Shown in pieces: positions 52,916-63,622 of a stretch of 64,000 nucleotides of DNA (the first letter of the stretch is position 1; each line of letters begins with the position of its first letter). Source of the stretch: Lysinibacter cavernae (GTDB lineage Bacteria; Actinomycetota; Actinomycetes; Actinomycetales; Microbacteriaceae). A program made the position numbers and the translations under genes. The notes under the pieces were generated by a model. That model had not been told where the DNA came from. It saw only the letters and a program-made list of their open reading frames with translations, and did not search any database. The stretch lies in the NCBI RefSeq assembly GCF_011758565.1, contig NZ_JAAMOX010000003.1:309512-373511 (forward strand), read 5' to 3'.

Positions 52916-53244
52916 AATTCTCCTTGAGATCTCCCCAGCCAAAAGTCTATCGACGCGCAAAGGATACCGAGATTCTGTTCTGACCGCGTTTGTCATACGC
53001 AGCAACGTTTTTGATTCTCGGCGAGCCCATCGACTGGCCACAGCATCCTCAGAATATGGTGTGAAGTCACCGCGAAGACGGCTTTGTTGAACTCGCCCCC
53101 TATAAGTTTGTGAACAAAGACTCGCACCACATCGATCTTTGCCGCTCTCCAGCGGTTGCAGTTTCCGCATCACCGGTCATCCCTTCCATCGATGCACCCC
53201 AAAGTCCAACACCACACAGCCGTGTGTCACTGAGAGGTACACCA
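52916..53244. other. Divergent intergenic region, oxidase and lipoprotein operon
   Basis: 329 nt with no gene. It contains the oxidase ribosome-binding site at one end and GAGAGG for the lipoprotein at the other. TATAAG (53101-53106) is a reasonable -10 for the plus-strand operon, giving a leader of about 140 nt; a convincing -35 was not found. Confidence 0.45.
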
Positions 53245-54333
53245 ATGAAACATCCCCTCCTCGCCGCTGCCGCAGTTGCAGCGAGCGCAGTCCTCGTTCT
53301 GTCCGGATGCACCGGCTCCGACGACTCCAATGAGTCGTACATGGAGCGCGCTCAAAACAGTCCGCTCTCGAAGTATTGGGAGCAGCTCAACACCTTCTCC
53401 GGCTTTGAAGACGCCGATTTTGACGCGCTTAATGTCAAGTCTGAAGAGGTCGTAGCCGAATGCATGAAAGACGAAGGCTTTGACTACAAGCCGACCTCAA
53501 ATAACGGCAGCATTACCTTCGGAGGCGACGAAGACGGGGTCGAATACGGCACGCGAAAATACGCTGAGACCTATGGCTACGGCGCGAGCCAGAACCTCGA
53601 GATGATGGGCGACTCGAGCGGCGAAGATTACGTCGACCCGAACCAGGATTACCTTGACGGTCTCTCTGATTCCGAACGCGACGCGTACTACGAAGCGTTG
53701 AACGGGAAAATGCCAACGGAAGAAGAACAGGCCGAGATGGAAGCCGCGATGGAAGACGGCAGCTACATTTCTCCGAGTTGGGAAGAACAGGGATGTTACG
53801 GTCTCGCGCAGCACGAGGTGTACAACCAGGGCAACGATGACCCCTGGAGCGACCCAGCAAATCAAGATCTCATGAACTCGATGTCGGCCCTGTACGAAAA
53901 GACAAACAGCGATAAGCGGGTTAAGGAAGTCACTAAAGAGTGGTCCTCCTGCATGGCCGACGCGGGACACAGCGACCTCAAGGAGCGCAGTGATGCGTCC
54001 AACGAAATCTGGAATGCGCTCAATGAGCTCCAGGGTGGTGGCGGAATGATCGTCGATGGCGAAGGAGGGGCTGTAACCTCGTTCAGCACTGAAGAGCCGG
54101 CTGATGAGTACGAAGAGCCAACACCACCGACAGAGAAAGAGATCTCTGACTTCAAGAAGAAGGAAATTGCTATGGCGGTTGACGACTTCGACTGCGCGAA
54201 GAAATTCGACCTCGATAACATCATGCTCGACGTGCAGTTCGAGCTGGAAGAAGCCTTCATCGCTGAGCACAAGACCGAGTTGGACGCAATGGTCGCCAAA
54301 TACGGCAAAGACGATTCCAAAAGCAAAAAATAG
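53245..54333 (+). CDS. Acidic lipoprotein with conserved Cys-Met motifs, first gene of ABC efflux operon
   Basis: 362 aa from the ATG at 53245 (GAGAGG upstream). Signal peptide with lipobox VLSGC. The mature protein is strongly acidic and mostly helical, with recurring Cys motifs: VVAECMKDEGFDY, QGCYGLAQ, WSSCMADAGH and DFDCAKKFD. I know similar lipoproteins only as neighbours of MacB-type transporters in actinobacteria. It is followed by an adaptor, ATPase and permease on the same strand, so it probably works with them at the outer face of the membrane, perhaps as a substrate or signal sensor. Function not established. Confidence 0.78.
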   Translation: MKHPLLAAAAVAASAVLVLSGCTGSDDSNESYMERAQNSPLSKYWEQLNTFSGFEDADFDALNVKSEEVVAECMKDEGFDYKPTSNNGSITFGGDEDGVEYGTRKYAETYGYGASQNLEMMGDSSGEDYVDPNQDYLDGLSDSERDAYYEALNGKMPTEEEQAEMEAAMEDGSYISPSWEEQGCYGLAQHEVYNQGNDDPWSDPANQDLMNSMSALYEKTNSDKRVKEVTKEWSSCMADAGHSDLKERSDASNEIWNALNELQGGGGMIVDGEGGAVTSFSTEEPADEYEEPTPPTEKEISDFKKKEIAMAVDDFDCAKKFDLDNIMLDVQFELEEAFIAEHKTELDAMVAKYGKDDSKSKK

Positions 54334-54352
54334 CGAGCGGTAGAACCGAATA

Positions 54353-56104
54353 ATGTTTTCACGTAAGAACTCTGATGAGCCCGTTCGTCGGCGCGCAGGC
54401 GCCGCAGACGCCTCGGCTGCCTCGGCTGCCTCCGACACGAACACAGACGAAGCATCGGCCCAAATGAACGAATCGTCCGATGCACCCACAGAGGTTCTCA
54501 ACGTGAATTCATCCGGTCCTTTGGTGGAGGGCGAAACGCCTTCCACCGAAGGAACCGACGCAGATACCCCTGGCAGCGCAACAAAAAAGCGCGTTCCAGT
54601 AGGAGCATCAAAGCTGAGCGGCCAACGGCTCATCTGGGTCATTGCCGGTGTCGCTGCCGTTGCAATGATCGCAGGCATCGTACTGACCAAATTCATCATT
54701 TCGCCAGCCCAGGCGGCTGCAGATGCAGAGCCCCCAACACCGGGGCTTATCACTGTCCCTATCGACGAACGCGTCGTGTCAAACACCGTGACGACTCGCG
54801 GCGACGTCAAATTTGCCGATTCGGTAGACGTCAAACTTGAAACCGGTGACATCGGAGGCTCTCCGGTGGTCACAGGGCAGGTTCCCGAGGCGGGAGCCAT
54901 CTTCAACCCCGGCTCAATCGCCCTTGAGGTTGTTGGCAGGCCCGTGATCGTGCTTCCGGGCGATCTCCCCGTGTATCGCACGCTCCGCGCTGGGCTCTCC
55001 GGGCCCGACGTGCTCCAACTGAAGCAGGCGCTTGCGTCTATGGGTTTCGAATCGGGCAGTCTCGATTCCAACATGTATGACTCCTCAACGGCCGCAGGGG
55101 TCAAGGCTCTCTACGAGAGCGTTGGCTATACACCACCAACGTCAACAGGTTCCGGTGCCGGTGCTGCGGCCGGCGCAAGTAGCGCCGACCCAGTCACCCA
55201 AGCACAAAACGACGTCCAGAGCGCACAACAGAACCTTGCCCAAGCCCAATCAGGACTCGCACAGGCCCAGGCACCAAATCTCGTGGAGCAGGCGCAGGCA
55301 GACAATACTGTTCGCGAAGCACAGCGCGCACTGAACACCGCAACCGCGGCCGGCGATCCAAACGCCATCGCTGCGGCAAACGATGCCCTCGCCCTTGCTG
55401 CACTGCAGCAGTCGATAGCCTATGCGCCAAAGGATACTTCGGCAGAAATCGCCCAGGTAACGGCCGCCCAATCGGCACTCAACATGGCACAAGAGGCCCT
55501 TGCCAACGCACAAGAATCAGCGCTCACCTCATTGCCGGCAAGTGAGGTGCTGTATCTCAACAGCCTCCCCCGCCGTGTAGATGAAGTATCGGTCAAACGA
55601 GGCGGCGTACTGAACGGCGTCGCTATGACCGTATCGGGCGCCACTCTCCAAATCGTCTCAACCGTCTCAAAAGCAGACGCTGAGCTGCTCAAGCCCGGTA
55701 CCAAAGCTGAGTTCCCCGCCCCAGATGACAGCACAGTTTCGGCAGAAGTTGTGAGCGTCGAACCGCAAAAGAGCACGGGAGACAAAAAGGGAACCACAAG
55801 CTACGACGTAGTGCTTGCGCCAAAAGATCTCACTGAGTCCCAGCTCACTGCGCTCAAGGGCACCAACGTGAAGGTCACCATTCCTGTTTCTGCAACTGAC
55901 GGAAAAGTCTTAGCTGTCCCCCTAGCCGCAGTTCAAGCCGGCCCAGGTGGAGAGAGCCGCATCGAGGTGCTGCTTGACGCGGAGAAGCAAGAGACCAAGC
56001 TCATCACCGTCGAAACGGGTCTTGCCGCTGACGGTTACGTTGAGGTGAAGGCGGTCAAGGACGGGGCTTTCGGCTCTGGCGACCCAGTTGTGGTGGGACG
56101 TTGA
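54353..56104 (+). CDS. Efflux adaptor (HlyD/MacA-like) with peptidoglycan-binding-like domain
   Basis: 583 aa. Acidic disordered cytoplasmic tail (~1-95), one membrane helix (~98-123), a beta domain (DERVVSNTVTTRGDVKF), a PGB-type segment (GLSGPDVLQLKQALASMGF, ~215-260), a Gln/Ala-rich coiled coil (~285-395), then lipoyl/beta-barrel domains (VKRGGVLNGVAMTVSGATLQI) and a membrane-proximal C-terminus (VETGLAADGYVEV). This is the Gram-positive counterpart of MacA, linking transporter to cell wall. Its stop overlaps the ATPase start by 4 bp. Confidence 0.86.
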   Translation: MFSRKNSDEPVRRRAGAADASAASAASDTNTDEASAQMNESSDAPTEVLNVNSSGPLVEGETPSTEGTDADTPGSATKKRVPVGASKLSGQRLIWVIAGVAAVAMIAGIVLTKFIISPAQAAADAEPPTPGLITVPIDERVVSNTVTTRGDVKFADSVDVKLETGDIGGSPVVTGQVPEAGAIFNPGSIALEVVGRPVIVLPGDLPVYRTLRAGLSGPDVLQLKQALASMGFESGSLDSNMYDSSTAAGVKALYESVGYTPPTSTGSGAGAAAGASSADPVTQAQNDVQSAQQNLAQAQSGLAQAQAPNLVEQAQADNTVREAQRALNTATAAGDPNAIAAANDALALAALQQSIAYAPKDTSAEIAQVTAAQSALNMAQEALANAQESALTSLPASEVLYLNSLPRRVDEVSVKRGGVLNGVAMTVSGATLQIVSTVSKADAELLKPGTKAEFPAPDDSTVSAEVVSVEPQKSTGDKKGTTSYDVVLAPKDLTESQLTALKGTNVKVTIPVSATDGKVLAVPLAAVQAGPGGESRIEVLLDAEKQETKLITVETGLAADGYVEVKAVKDGAFGSGDPVVVGR

Positions 56105-56820
56105 CCCTCACCGGTGCCGAGCAGCAGATCGCTGACGCCTCGGAACCGCCTGTCGTTGAGTTTGTTGACGTCGCGCGGAGTTTCCCTGGGCCACCAACGG
56201 TCCACGCGCTCAGGGCAAGCAACCTCACGATCCGATCGGGCGAATACCTGTCGATTGTTGGGCCATCCGGCTCGGGAAAATCGACGATGCTGAATTTGCT
56301 CGGGCTGCTAGACCGGCCAACCAGCGGCGATTACTTCCTCGACGGTGCCAATACCAACGTGCTCTCCGAAGACGAGCGCGCCCATCTTCGCGGCAGCAGC
56401 ATCGGCTTTGTATTCCAGTCCTTTCATCTGCTTCCCAACCGCACGGTGCTTGACAACGTATTGCTTGGCACCATGTATAGCGGTCTCCCACGGGCCGAGC
56501 GCGAGCCTCGAGCGCTGGCGGCCCTCGACCGGGTCAACCTGTCACACCGGCTCGATTTTTTGCCCGGAAACCTGTCTGGTGGAGAGCGCCAGCGTGTAGC
56601 CGTTGCCAGGGCAGTCGTGACGTCTCCTCGTATCCTCCTCGCCGATGAGCCAACGGGAAACCTCGACGTGCTCAACTCCGGCGAGGTGATGGATCTCTTT
56701 GACGAACTCCACGCAGAGGGACTCACACTCGTTGTTATCACGCACGATACGGCAGTAGCCGGGCGCGCGGAACGAACAGTGCGTATCGTCAATGGTTCCC
56801 TGAATGAGGAGGCCGAATGA
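56101..56820 (+). CDS. ABC transporter ATP-binding protein (MacB/LolD type)
   Basis: 239 aa with TTG start inside a TTGA overlap with the adaptor. Walker A VGPSGSGKSTMLNLLGLLD, FVFQSFHLLPNRTVLDNVLL (Q loop), signature NLSGGERQRVAVARAV, Walker B ILLADEPTGNLD, and switch His in LVVITHDTAV. This is the MacB/LolD subgroup. The ATPase pairs with the separate permease gene next to it, with which it overlaps by 4 bp. Confidence 0.94.
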   Translation: MTLTGAEQQIADASEPPVVEFVDVARSFPGPPTVHALRASNLTIRSGEYLSIVGPSGSGKSTMLNLLGLLDRPTSGDYFLDGANTNVLSEDERAHLRGSSIGFVFQSFHLLPNRTVLDNVLLGTMYSGLPRAEREPRALAALDRVNLSHRLDFLPGNLSGGERQRVAVARAVVTSPRILLADEPTGNLDVLNSGEVMDLFDELHAEGLTLVVITHDTAVAGRAERTVRIVNGSLNEEAE

Positions 56821-58232
56821 CAACCACGCCTGCCTCCCCCGATACTCCCGGAAGCGTCGACGATCTGTTTGACGAGGCGCTCGGTCTTGAGGCACTCCGT
56901 CTCGAAACCGAATCCGATGCGGCTCAGGACGCGTCAACACCCAAGCGTTCGATTCCCGTTCCACGGTTCTTCCGCAGGAGCAGCAAAACCTCAAACGGCA
57001 AGTCCAAACCGCCAAGAAACAGTTTCACCCGCAGAGACCTCATCAATGAGGCCATTCAGGGAGTTGGGGCGAGACCGTCACGTCTGGTGCTGACCTTGCT
57101 TGGCACGGTGCTCGGTATTCTCTCGCTCGTGGTCACCGTCGGCCTCGCCCAGACCGCGGCAAACCAAATCAACCGCCAGTTCGACGCGGTCGCGGCAACT
57201 CAGGTTGTTGTCACGCCGGCAAAGGCCACCAACGGGGGCGGAGAGAAGAAGGCAACCGGCCGTTTGCCGTGGGATGCCCCGCTTCGCGTTGATTCGCTCG
57301 CCGGCGTCGAAGCATCCGCCCTTGTTTCGAAGGTTGACCCTGGTACCAACCTCATCACGGCCGCCGAGATCTACGACCCTGCGGCTTCTCAAGAGGTTCA
57401 GCCAGGCATCGTGGCCTCAACCGCCGAACTCATGGATGTTGTGCACGGCACGCTGCAGACCGGCAGGTTCTTCGACAGCGGCCACGAGGCCCGCGAAGAC
57501 CGCGTCGTTGTACTCGGCAAGAACACGGCAGAGCAGCTGGGCATCAACCGCGTTGACAGCCAACCATCTATTTTCATCGGCGACCGATCCTATACGGTCA
57601 TCGGAATTATCGACGATGTAAAACGGCGTTCAGACCTCCTTGACGCGGTTGTTCTGCCGGTGAGCACGGCCCGCACCTACCTCGGACTGGCCGGGCTCGA
57701 CGAGCTGCAGATCCGCATCGCCGTTGGCGCTGGAGAGGTTGTCGGCAAGCAAGCTCCAATCGCCCTCGATCCGAACCGACCAGAGGCATTTGCCGTTGCT
57801 GCGCCCCAGAACTCTACCGACCTGCAAGAGAGTGTCCAGGCCGACATTGACGTGATCTTCCTCGTGCTTGGTGGCATTGCGCTCCTGGCTGGTGGGCTTG
57901 GTATCGCCAACGTCACGCTGCTCTCCGTCATGGAGCGAGTGGGCGAGATTGGCCTCCGGCGTGCCCTCGGGGCAACCCGAAAGCAGATTGCCGCCCAGTT
58001 TGTATTGGAATCGGTCACGACCGGGCTGCTCGGCGGGCTCATCGGGGCAGCCCTCGGAACCTTTACGGTTGTCGTCATTTCGGTTATGCAAGAGTGGGCA
58101 CCAGTGCTTGATATCTGGGTTCCAATCGGTGGTGCCGCCCTCGGTGGTATTGTCGGGTTGATCGCTGGCACCTATCCCGCGTTGAAGGCCTCTCGTATTG
58201 AGCCGATTACCGCGCTCCGCGGCGGGGTATAG
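56817..58232 (+). CDS. MacB-like ABC permease (FtsX domain)
   Basis: 471 aa. A charged ~75-residue cytoplasmic leader precedes the first membrane helix (LVLTLLGTVLGILSLVVTVG), followed by a large extracytoplasmic MacB periplasmic-core-like domain (~100-325), then three helices with FtsX-family motif LLSVMERVGEIGLRRALGAT and GLIAGTYPALKASRIEPITALR. Works as a mechanotransmission-type exporter with the ATPase, adaptor and lipoprotein. The substrate is unknown; MacB systems move peptides, lipoproteins or antibiotics. Confidence 0.92.
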   Translation: MTTTPASPDTPGSVDDLFDEALGLEALRLETESDAAQDASTPKRSIPVPRFFRRSSKTSNGKSKPPRNSFTRRDLINEAIQGVGARPSRLVLTLLGTVLGILSLVVTVGLAQTAANQINRQFDAVAATQVVVTPAKATNGGGEKKATGRLPWDAPLRVDSLAGVEASALVSKVDPGTNLITAAEIYDPAASQEVQPGIVASTAELMDVVHGTLQTGRFFDSGHEAREDRVVVLGKNTAEQLGINRVDSQPSIFIGDRSYTVIGIIDDVKRRSDLLDAVVLPVSTARTYLGLAGLDELQIRIAVGAGEVVGKQAPIALDPNRPEAFAVAAPQNSTDLQESVQADIDVIFLVLGGIALLAGGLGIANVTLLSVMERVGEIGLRRALGATRKQIAAQFVLESVTTGLLGGLIGAALGTFTVVVISVMQEWAPVLDIWVPIGGAALGGIVGLIAGTYPALKASRIEPITALRGGV

Positions 58233-58261
58233 GTCAGTCAGAGCCAAAACGAAAGCAGCGC

Positions 58262-59461
58262 ATGACATCATCCGTGGCAGGACACACCATCCGGACAGCC
58301 TTCGAGCAGCGAATGCCCAGCGTTCAACAGCTTCGGGAGCGAGGCACCGTCAAATGGAACACCTACCCGGAAGATGTGCTCCCGCTCTGGGTTGCGGAAA
58401 TGGATCTGCCAACGGCGCCGCCGATTCTTGATGCCTTAGAAGCCGCAATCCGCCGGGAGAATTTTGGCTACCCGCTTGCCGACCATCCTCGGTTACAGGC
58501 TGCAACGGCTGAGTGGCATCGCCGCCGATACGGGGCGGCCATCAATCCTGATTTTGTGCACGACGTGCCCGGCGTGCTCACCGGGTTGCGTATCGCGATC
58601 GACTCGTTTACCGAGGCAGGCACGGCAGTTATACTCCCGATACCTTCATACCCACCATTTCTTGATGTCATTCGGCAGAGTGGTCGCGAAGTTATTGAGA
58701 TTCCGATGCTGAATCCCACGAGCTCCCCCGCCTACGATTTTGATGCCATCGAGCGGGCATTCGCCAGCGGTGCCGGTTCGATCATCCTCTGTAATCCGCA
58801 TAACCCACTCGGCCGGGCGTTCACTTTGCCCGAGCTCACCAGGCTCAGCCAGATCGTTGCGCAGTACGGCGGCCGGGTGCTCAGCGATGAGATTCACGCT
58901 CCTCTTGTCTACGGCTCTGCCCACGTTCCCTACGCCACGATCAGTGACGAGGCCGCGACGCATACCGTGACGATCACGGCGGCCTCAAAGGCGTGGAACA
59001 TCGCAGGCCTGAAATGCGCGCAGGTTATCTTGAGTTCGAGTGCCGACCAGGATGTTTGGGCCGGCATCCACCACCTCATCCCGCAGGGTGCCACAACGCT
59101 TGGCATGGAGGCAACGATTGCGGCGTATTCCGAGGGCGGGCCGTGGCTCGACGAGACGCTCAACTACCTGCGAGGCAACCGAGATCGTGTTGTCGCGTGG
59201 GCCAACGACGTTGTCCCCGAGGCCAGAATGGTCGCGCCAGAGGCAACCTATCTCGGTTGGATTGATTTTGCCGAGGCCGATCTCCCAGGCGATCCGTACG
59301 ATTTTTTCCTTGGCGAAGCCAAAGTAGCGCTCAACCCCGGTCGTCATTTTGGGTCTGCCTCTGCGGCCTCAACCCGGATCAACTTTGGCACGACGGCACC
59401 GGTCTTGGAACGAGCCCTCGAGGCCATGACTGGGGCTATCCAGCGCAACGCTCGCGGGTAA
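58262..59461 (+). CDS. PatB/MalY-type PLP aminotransferase/C-S lyase
   Basis: 399 aa. Class I fold PLP enzyme: PLWVAEMDLPTAPPI and FGYPLADHPRLQAA, ILCNPHNPLGRAFT, LSDEIHAPLVYG, PLP Lys in TAASKAWNIAGLKCAQ, and a C-terminal Arg in STRINFGT. The WVAEMD and NPHNP(L/I)GR patterns indicate cystathionine beta-lyase activity (PatB/MalY). It starts 29 nt after the permease and before a cysteine-desulfurase-like gene, so a sulfur amino acid context is plausible. Confidence 0.92.
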   Translation: MTSSVAGHTIRTAFEQRMPSVQQLRERGTVKWNTYPEDVLPLWVAEMDLPTAPPILDALEAAIRRENFGYPLADHPRLQAATAEWHRRRYGAAINPDFVHDVPGVLTGLRIAIDSFTEAGTAVILPIPSYPPFLDVIRQSGREVIEIPMLNPTSSPAYDFDAIERAFASGAGSIILCNPHNPLGRAFTLPELTRLSQIVAQYGGRVLSDEIHAPLVYGSAHVPYATISDEAATHTVTITAASKAWNIAGLKCAQVILSSSADQDVWAGIHHLIPQGATTLGMEATIAAYSEGGPWLDETLNYLRGNRDRVVAWANDVVPEARMVAPEATYLGWIDFAEADLPGDPYDFFLGEAKVALNPGRHFGSASAASTRINFGTTAPVLERALEAMTGAIQRNARG

Positions 59462-59603
59462 CCCACACGCCGGTCAACTGGCTGAACGGCCCCTCATGAC
59501 GCCGCGTGACGAATGCTACGACGCCTCTCGCGCCCTCATTCCACCGGGCTTAGCCTTGGGGTACTCATCCGCGCCCCGCGGTGAGCCAGCGGCAGAGGAG
59601 AGC

Positions 59604-60944
59604 ATGATGAGCATCCCATCAGTAATCGAAGTGGCAAAGCCACTGCTCGACGTCACTGGCTCTGATCTTATGGTGCCCCTGCTTGATGGTTCACAGTCCC
59701 GTTACGTCAACCTCGACTACGCGGCAAGCGCGCCCGCGTTAGGCGTTGTGGCCGACCGAGTGACCGAAGCCCTCGGGCTCTACGCGAGCGTTCACCGTGG
59801 CGCGGGGTATGCCTCCGACATCAGCACAACTGCGTATGAGAACGCCCGCGACACCGTCGCCCGTTTTGTTGGCGCTCCCGCCGGATACCCTGTCATCTTC
59901 ACCAGGAATACTACAGACTCGCTAAATCTCCTTGCCAGCGCGGTACCTGGCGACACGCTTGTGCTCGACATCGAGCACCACGCCAATTTCCTCCCCTGGT
60001 CCCCTCGCGGCCGCAGGGTTCTCACGGCGCTCGACACGCTCGACGAAACGCTCGAAGCGCTTGAGAACGAACTGCGCCGCCAGCCAGCGGCACTCGTCGC
60101 GGTGACCGGGGCGAGCAACGTGACCGGAGAGGTCCTCCCCCTTCGCCGAATCGCGGATGTGGTCCACAAATTTGGCACGCGGCTCGCTGTTGACGGCGCG
60201 CAGCTTGTCCCCCACCGCAGGGTGAACATGCGAGAACAGGGTATCGATTACCTGGCGTTCTCTGGCCACAAGACCTACGCGCCGTTTGGGGCTGGTGTGC
60301 TCGTTGGCCGGCGCGACTGGCTCGATAAGGCAGAGCCGTACCTTCGAGGCGGCGGGGCCGTGACAACCGTTGACACCGAGCAGCAGGGTTGGCGCACAGG
60401 GCCACATCGCCATGAGGGTGGCTCACCAAATGTGCTCGGGGTTATCGGTCTTGCTCGGGCCGTCGAGGCGCTTGCCGAACTTGATCCGTCTGAGTGGTAC
60501 CAACACGAGGCCGAACTGCGCGAGGCCTGTATCAGCGGCCTCGGTCAGATTCCCCAAGCACGCGTGCTGCAAATCTTCTCTGATTCAGAGGCCCCAGTAG
60601 GTGTTGTCAGCTTCTCTCTTGACGGCGTAGATTCCCGTCACTTAGCCGTTGTCCTCGCCGCCGAATACGGTATCGGTGTGCGCGACGGCAAATTCTGCGC
60701 CCATCCGCTGCTCGCCAGGCTGCAGCAGACCAGCCCGGCTCTTCGCGTCAGTTTTGGTGTTGGCTCTACAAAGCGCGATGTGACCGCGCTGTTGACGGCG
60801 CTCACCGATTATCTCGCGCACGGTCCCCGCGGGCTCTACGAGCGGGTTGATGACAACTGGGTTGTGGTCAACGATGTCCGCGACCGCCCGTCCTGGGCCC
60901 AGTTACCTGACGAGGACCGCGAATACTTCGGCTGCGCCGGCTAA
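59604..60944 (+). CDS. Cysteine desulfurase/selenocysteine lyase-like PLP enzyme (class V)
   Basis: 446 aa from the ATG at 59604 behind GAGGAG; the upstream open frame is not family-like. NLDYAASAPALGVV at the start, FTRNTTDSLNLLAS, EHHANFLPW, VTGASNVTGEVLPL, AVDGAQLVPHRRV, and the PLP Lys in AFSGHKTYAPFGAGVLVG; a Cys in RDGKFCAHPLL may be the active-site thiol. Family members release sulfur from cysteine to a persulfide. No sufBCD or iscU genes are adjacent, so it is an orphan or catabolic type. Follows the PatB-like gene. Confidence 0.87.
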   Translation: MMSIPSVIEVAKPLLDVTGSDLMVPLLDGSQSRYVNLDYAASAPALGVVADRVTEALGLYASVHRGAGYASDISTTAYENARDTVARFVGAPAGYPVIFTRNTTDSLNLLASAVPGDTLVLDIEHHANFLPWSPRGRRVLTALDTLDETLEALENELRRQPAALVAVTGASNVTGEVLPLRRIADVVHKFGTRLAVDGAQLVPHRRVNMREQGIDYLAFSGHKTYAPFGAGVLVGRRDWLDKAEPYLRGGGAVTTVDTEQQGWRTGPHRHEGGSPNVLGVIGLARAVEALAELDPSEWYQHEAELREACISGLGQIPQARVLQIFSDSEAPVGVVSFSLDGVDSRHLAVVLAAEYGIGVRDGKFCAHPLLARLQQTSPALRVSFGVGSTKRDVTALLTALTDYLAHGPRGLYERVDDNWVVVNDVRDRPSWAQLPDEDREYFGCAG

Positions 60945-60950
60945 TACATC

Positions 60951-60978
60951 ACGCTGGCCTGTGACGCACAGGCCGCGT
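60951..60978 (+). terminator. Hairpin after the class V aminotransferase gene
   Basis: GGCCTGTG (60956-60963) and CACAGGCC (60967-60974) around a 3-nt loop, extended by ACGC/GCGT across a one-base bulge. It begins 7 nt after the stop. GC-rich, no U-tract. Confidence 0.55.
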
Positions 60979-61026
60979 TAAGCAGTAGCATGAAACACCA
61001 TATTCCTTCGACGAAAGGGTGCTCTC

Positions 61027-61458
61027 ATGATTCCCGACATTAACTACTGGGCCGTGCTGTTGGCAACTCTCTCCAGCATGATTGTGGGTTCCGTCTGGTA
61101 CACGCCAAAGGTCTTTGGCAATTACTGGATGAAGGCAGCCAACGTTACCCCGTCTGGCAACGCTGGCGATGCCGTCAAACCAATTCTGGTGACCGTCGTC
61201 GTCAGCTTTGTAACGGCGTGGGTGCTTGCGGGGGCCGTCTACCTCAGCTGGAGCTTCTACGGCGGCTCGTTCCTAGTGAACGCCCTGCTCACCGGCTTGA
61301 TTCTTTGGGCGGGTTTCACCGCAGCGCGGTTCATCACCCACGACGCCTTCGACGGTCGGCCAACGGGTCTCACCGTGCTCAACGTGTCCCACGAGCTCGT
61401 CACGATTATGATCATGGCGCTGCTCATCGGGGTTTGGCCACCCGCTGGAAGCGTCTAG
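61027..61458 (+). CDS. DUF1761 membrane protein
   Basis: 143 aa with GAAAGG about 8 nt upstream of the ATG. Four predicted membrane helices. The N-terminal NYWAVLLATLSSMIVGSVWY(T) followed by PKVFGNYWM is the DUF1761 signature. Function unknown in the family. Single gene, convergent with the epimerase. Confidence 0.85.
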   Translation: MIPDINYWAVLLATLSSMIVGSVWYTPKVFGNYWMKAANVTPSGNAGDAVKPILVTVVVSFVTAWVLAGAVYLSWSFYGGSFLVNALLTGLILWAGFTAARFITHDAFDGRPTGLTVLNVSHELVTIMIMALLIGVWPPAGSV

Positions 61459-61497
61459 CCCCAAGACCATTTGTTGTGTTGCTCGGCGGCGAGTGCC

Positions 61498-62526
61498 CTA
61501 GCGTTTGAGGATGTTGCGAAGCGCCGGTTCGAGCTCCGGCCATCGGAACTCAAATCCGCTCTCAACGAGCCGCTCCGGCAGCACCCAGCGGCTCTTCAAC
61601 ACCAGCTCTGGCTCCGTCCTGAGCACAAACATGGCTGGCTCAAGCATCCACCGGTGGGCGGTCAGGCCGACGGGCATCTTCACTATGCGTCGGAGGCTGC
61701 GCATGAGTGTCGTGTTGTCACGAGGGTTTGGCGAGGAGAGGTTGATGACTCCGTCGAGTGCTGGAGTATCGCGGATGTGCCACATGGCTCGCAGGACATC
61801 GTCCGTGTGAATCCAGCTGAACCGCTGGCGTCCGCGGGAGTCGTGCCAGTCGGGGCCAGTAGCGGTCGTTGGATGCGCGGCTGAGCCGGTTCCATGAGCG
61901 ATGCCTCGATACCTGTTGGAACTGAAGAACCAGCGGCCGTCGCGCTGCGGCCCGCCAAGACCAACCCGAGCGAGTGTTGCAAGCATCTGGGTGGCAGGAC
62001 CGTCGCCGAGGACGATGGCCATCCGAAGTGCGACGCGCCTGGTATTGGGCAGCTCTCCCTCAAAAAGTTCGCGTTCCCAGGCCCGAGCAACGTCGACCGA
62101 GAATCCTTTACCGAGCTCGCCGTCAGCCTCGGTCTGAGGACGGCCCATCGCATACCGGTAGATAGTGGCAGTGCTCGCGTTGAGCCACAGCGCCGGCGGT
62201 TCGGGCGAAGCAGCAATAGCTTCGCGGAGCGCCCTGGTCGTCTCAACCCGTGAGCGCAAGACCTCGTTGCGGTTGGCATCCGTGTAGCGGCAGTTGACGC
62301 TCTTGCCTGCAAGGTTAACGAGCAGATCGGAACCGTCGATCACTCGCTGGATGCCGGCGCTGTCGCCCCAGCGAGCATCCCCGCCGGCCCTGCTGATGGT
62401 GCGGACCTGGTAGCCCTGAGCCGTGAGGTCGGCGATGACGGCCTGCCCGATAAAACCAGAACCGCCGGCCACAACCGCCACCCCGCTCGTGCGGTGGCGG
62501 CCGTTGTGCAGGCGGTGTTTGGTCAT
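61498..62526 (-). CDS. TIGR01777-type NAD-dependent epimerase/dehydratase
   Basis: 342 aa. Rossmann start VAVVAGGSGFIGQAVIADL, then LLVNLAGKSVNCRY (a TIGR01777 hallmark), RVETTRALREAI, LNASTATIYRYA, a late SWIHTDDVLRAMWHI and a C-terminal RWMLEPAMFVLRTEPELVLKSRWVLP with LVESGFEFRWPEL. This family (YfcH-like) is an atypical SDR of unclear substrate. It ends the nrd-side minus-strand block, starting 2 nt past the nrdF stop. Confidence 0.9.
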   Translation of the reverse strand: MTKHRLHNGRHRTSGVAVVAGGSGFIGQAVIADLTAQGYQVRTISRAGGDARWGDSAGIQRVIDGSDLLVNLAGKSVNCRYTDANRNEVLRSRVETTRALREAIAASPEPPALWLNASTATIYRYAMGRPQTEADGELGKGFSVDVARAWERELFEGELPNTRRVALRMAIVLGDGPATQMLATLARVGLGGPQRDGRWFFSSNRYRGIAHGTGSAAHPTTATGPDWHDSRGRQRFSWIHTDDVLRAMWHIRDTPALDGVINLSSPNPRDNTTLMRSLRRIVKMPVGLTAHRWMLEPAMFVLRTEPELVLKSRWVLPERLVESGFEFRWPELEPALRNILKR

Positions 62527-62528
62527 GG

Positions 62529-63538
<1,010 letters not shown>

Positions 63539-63622
63539 TTATGGCCGGTGGCGTGACGTTCGATGCACCTGCGCTGGGCAGGGGCTGGGTTGGGAGCGCT
63601 CTTGTGCCCCCAACCGTCGGCT

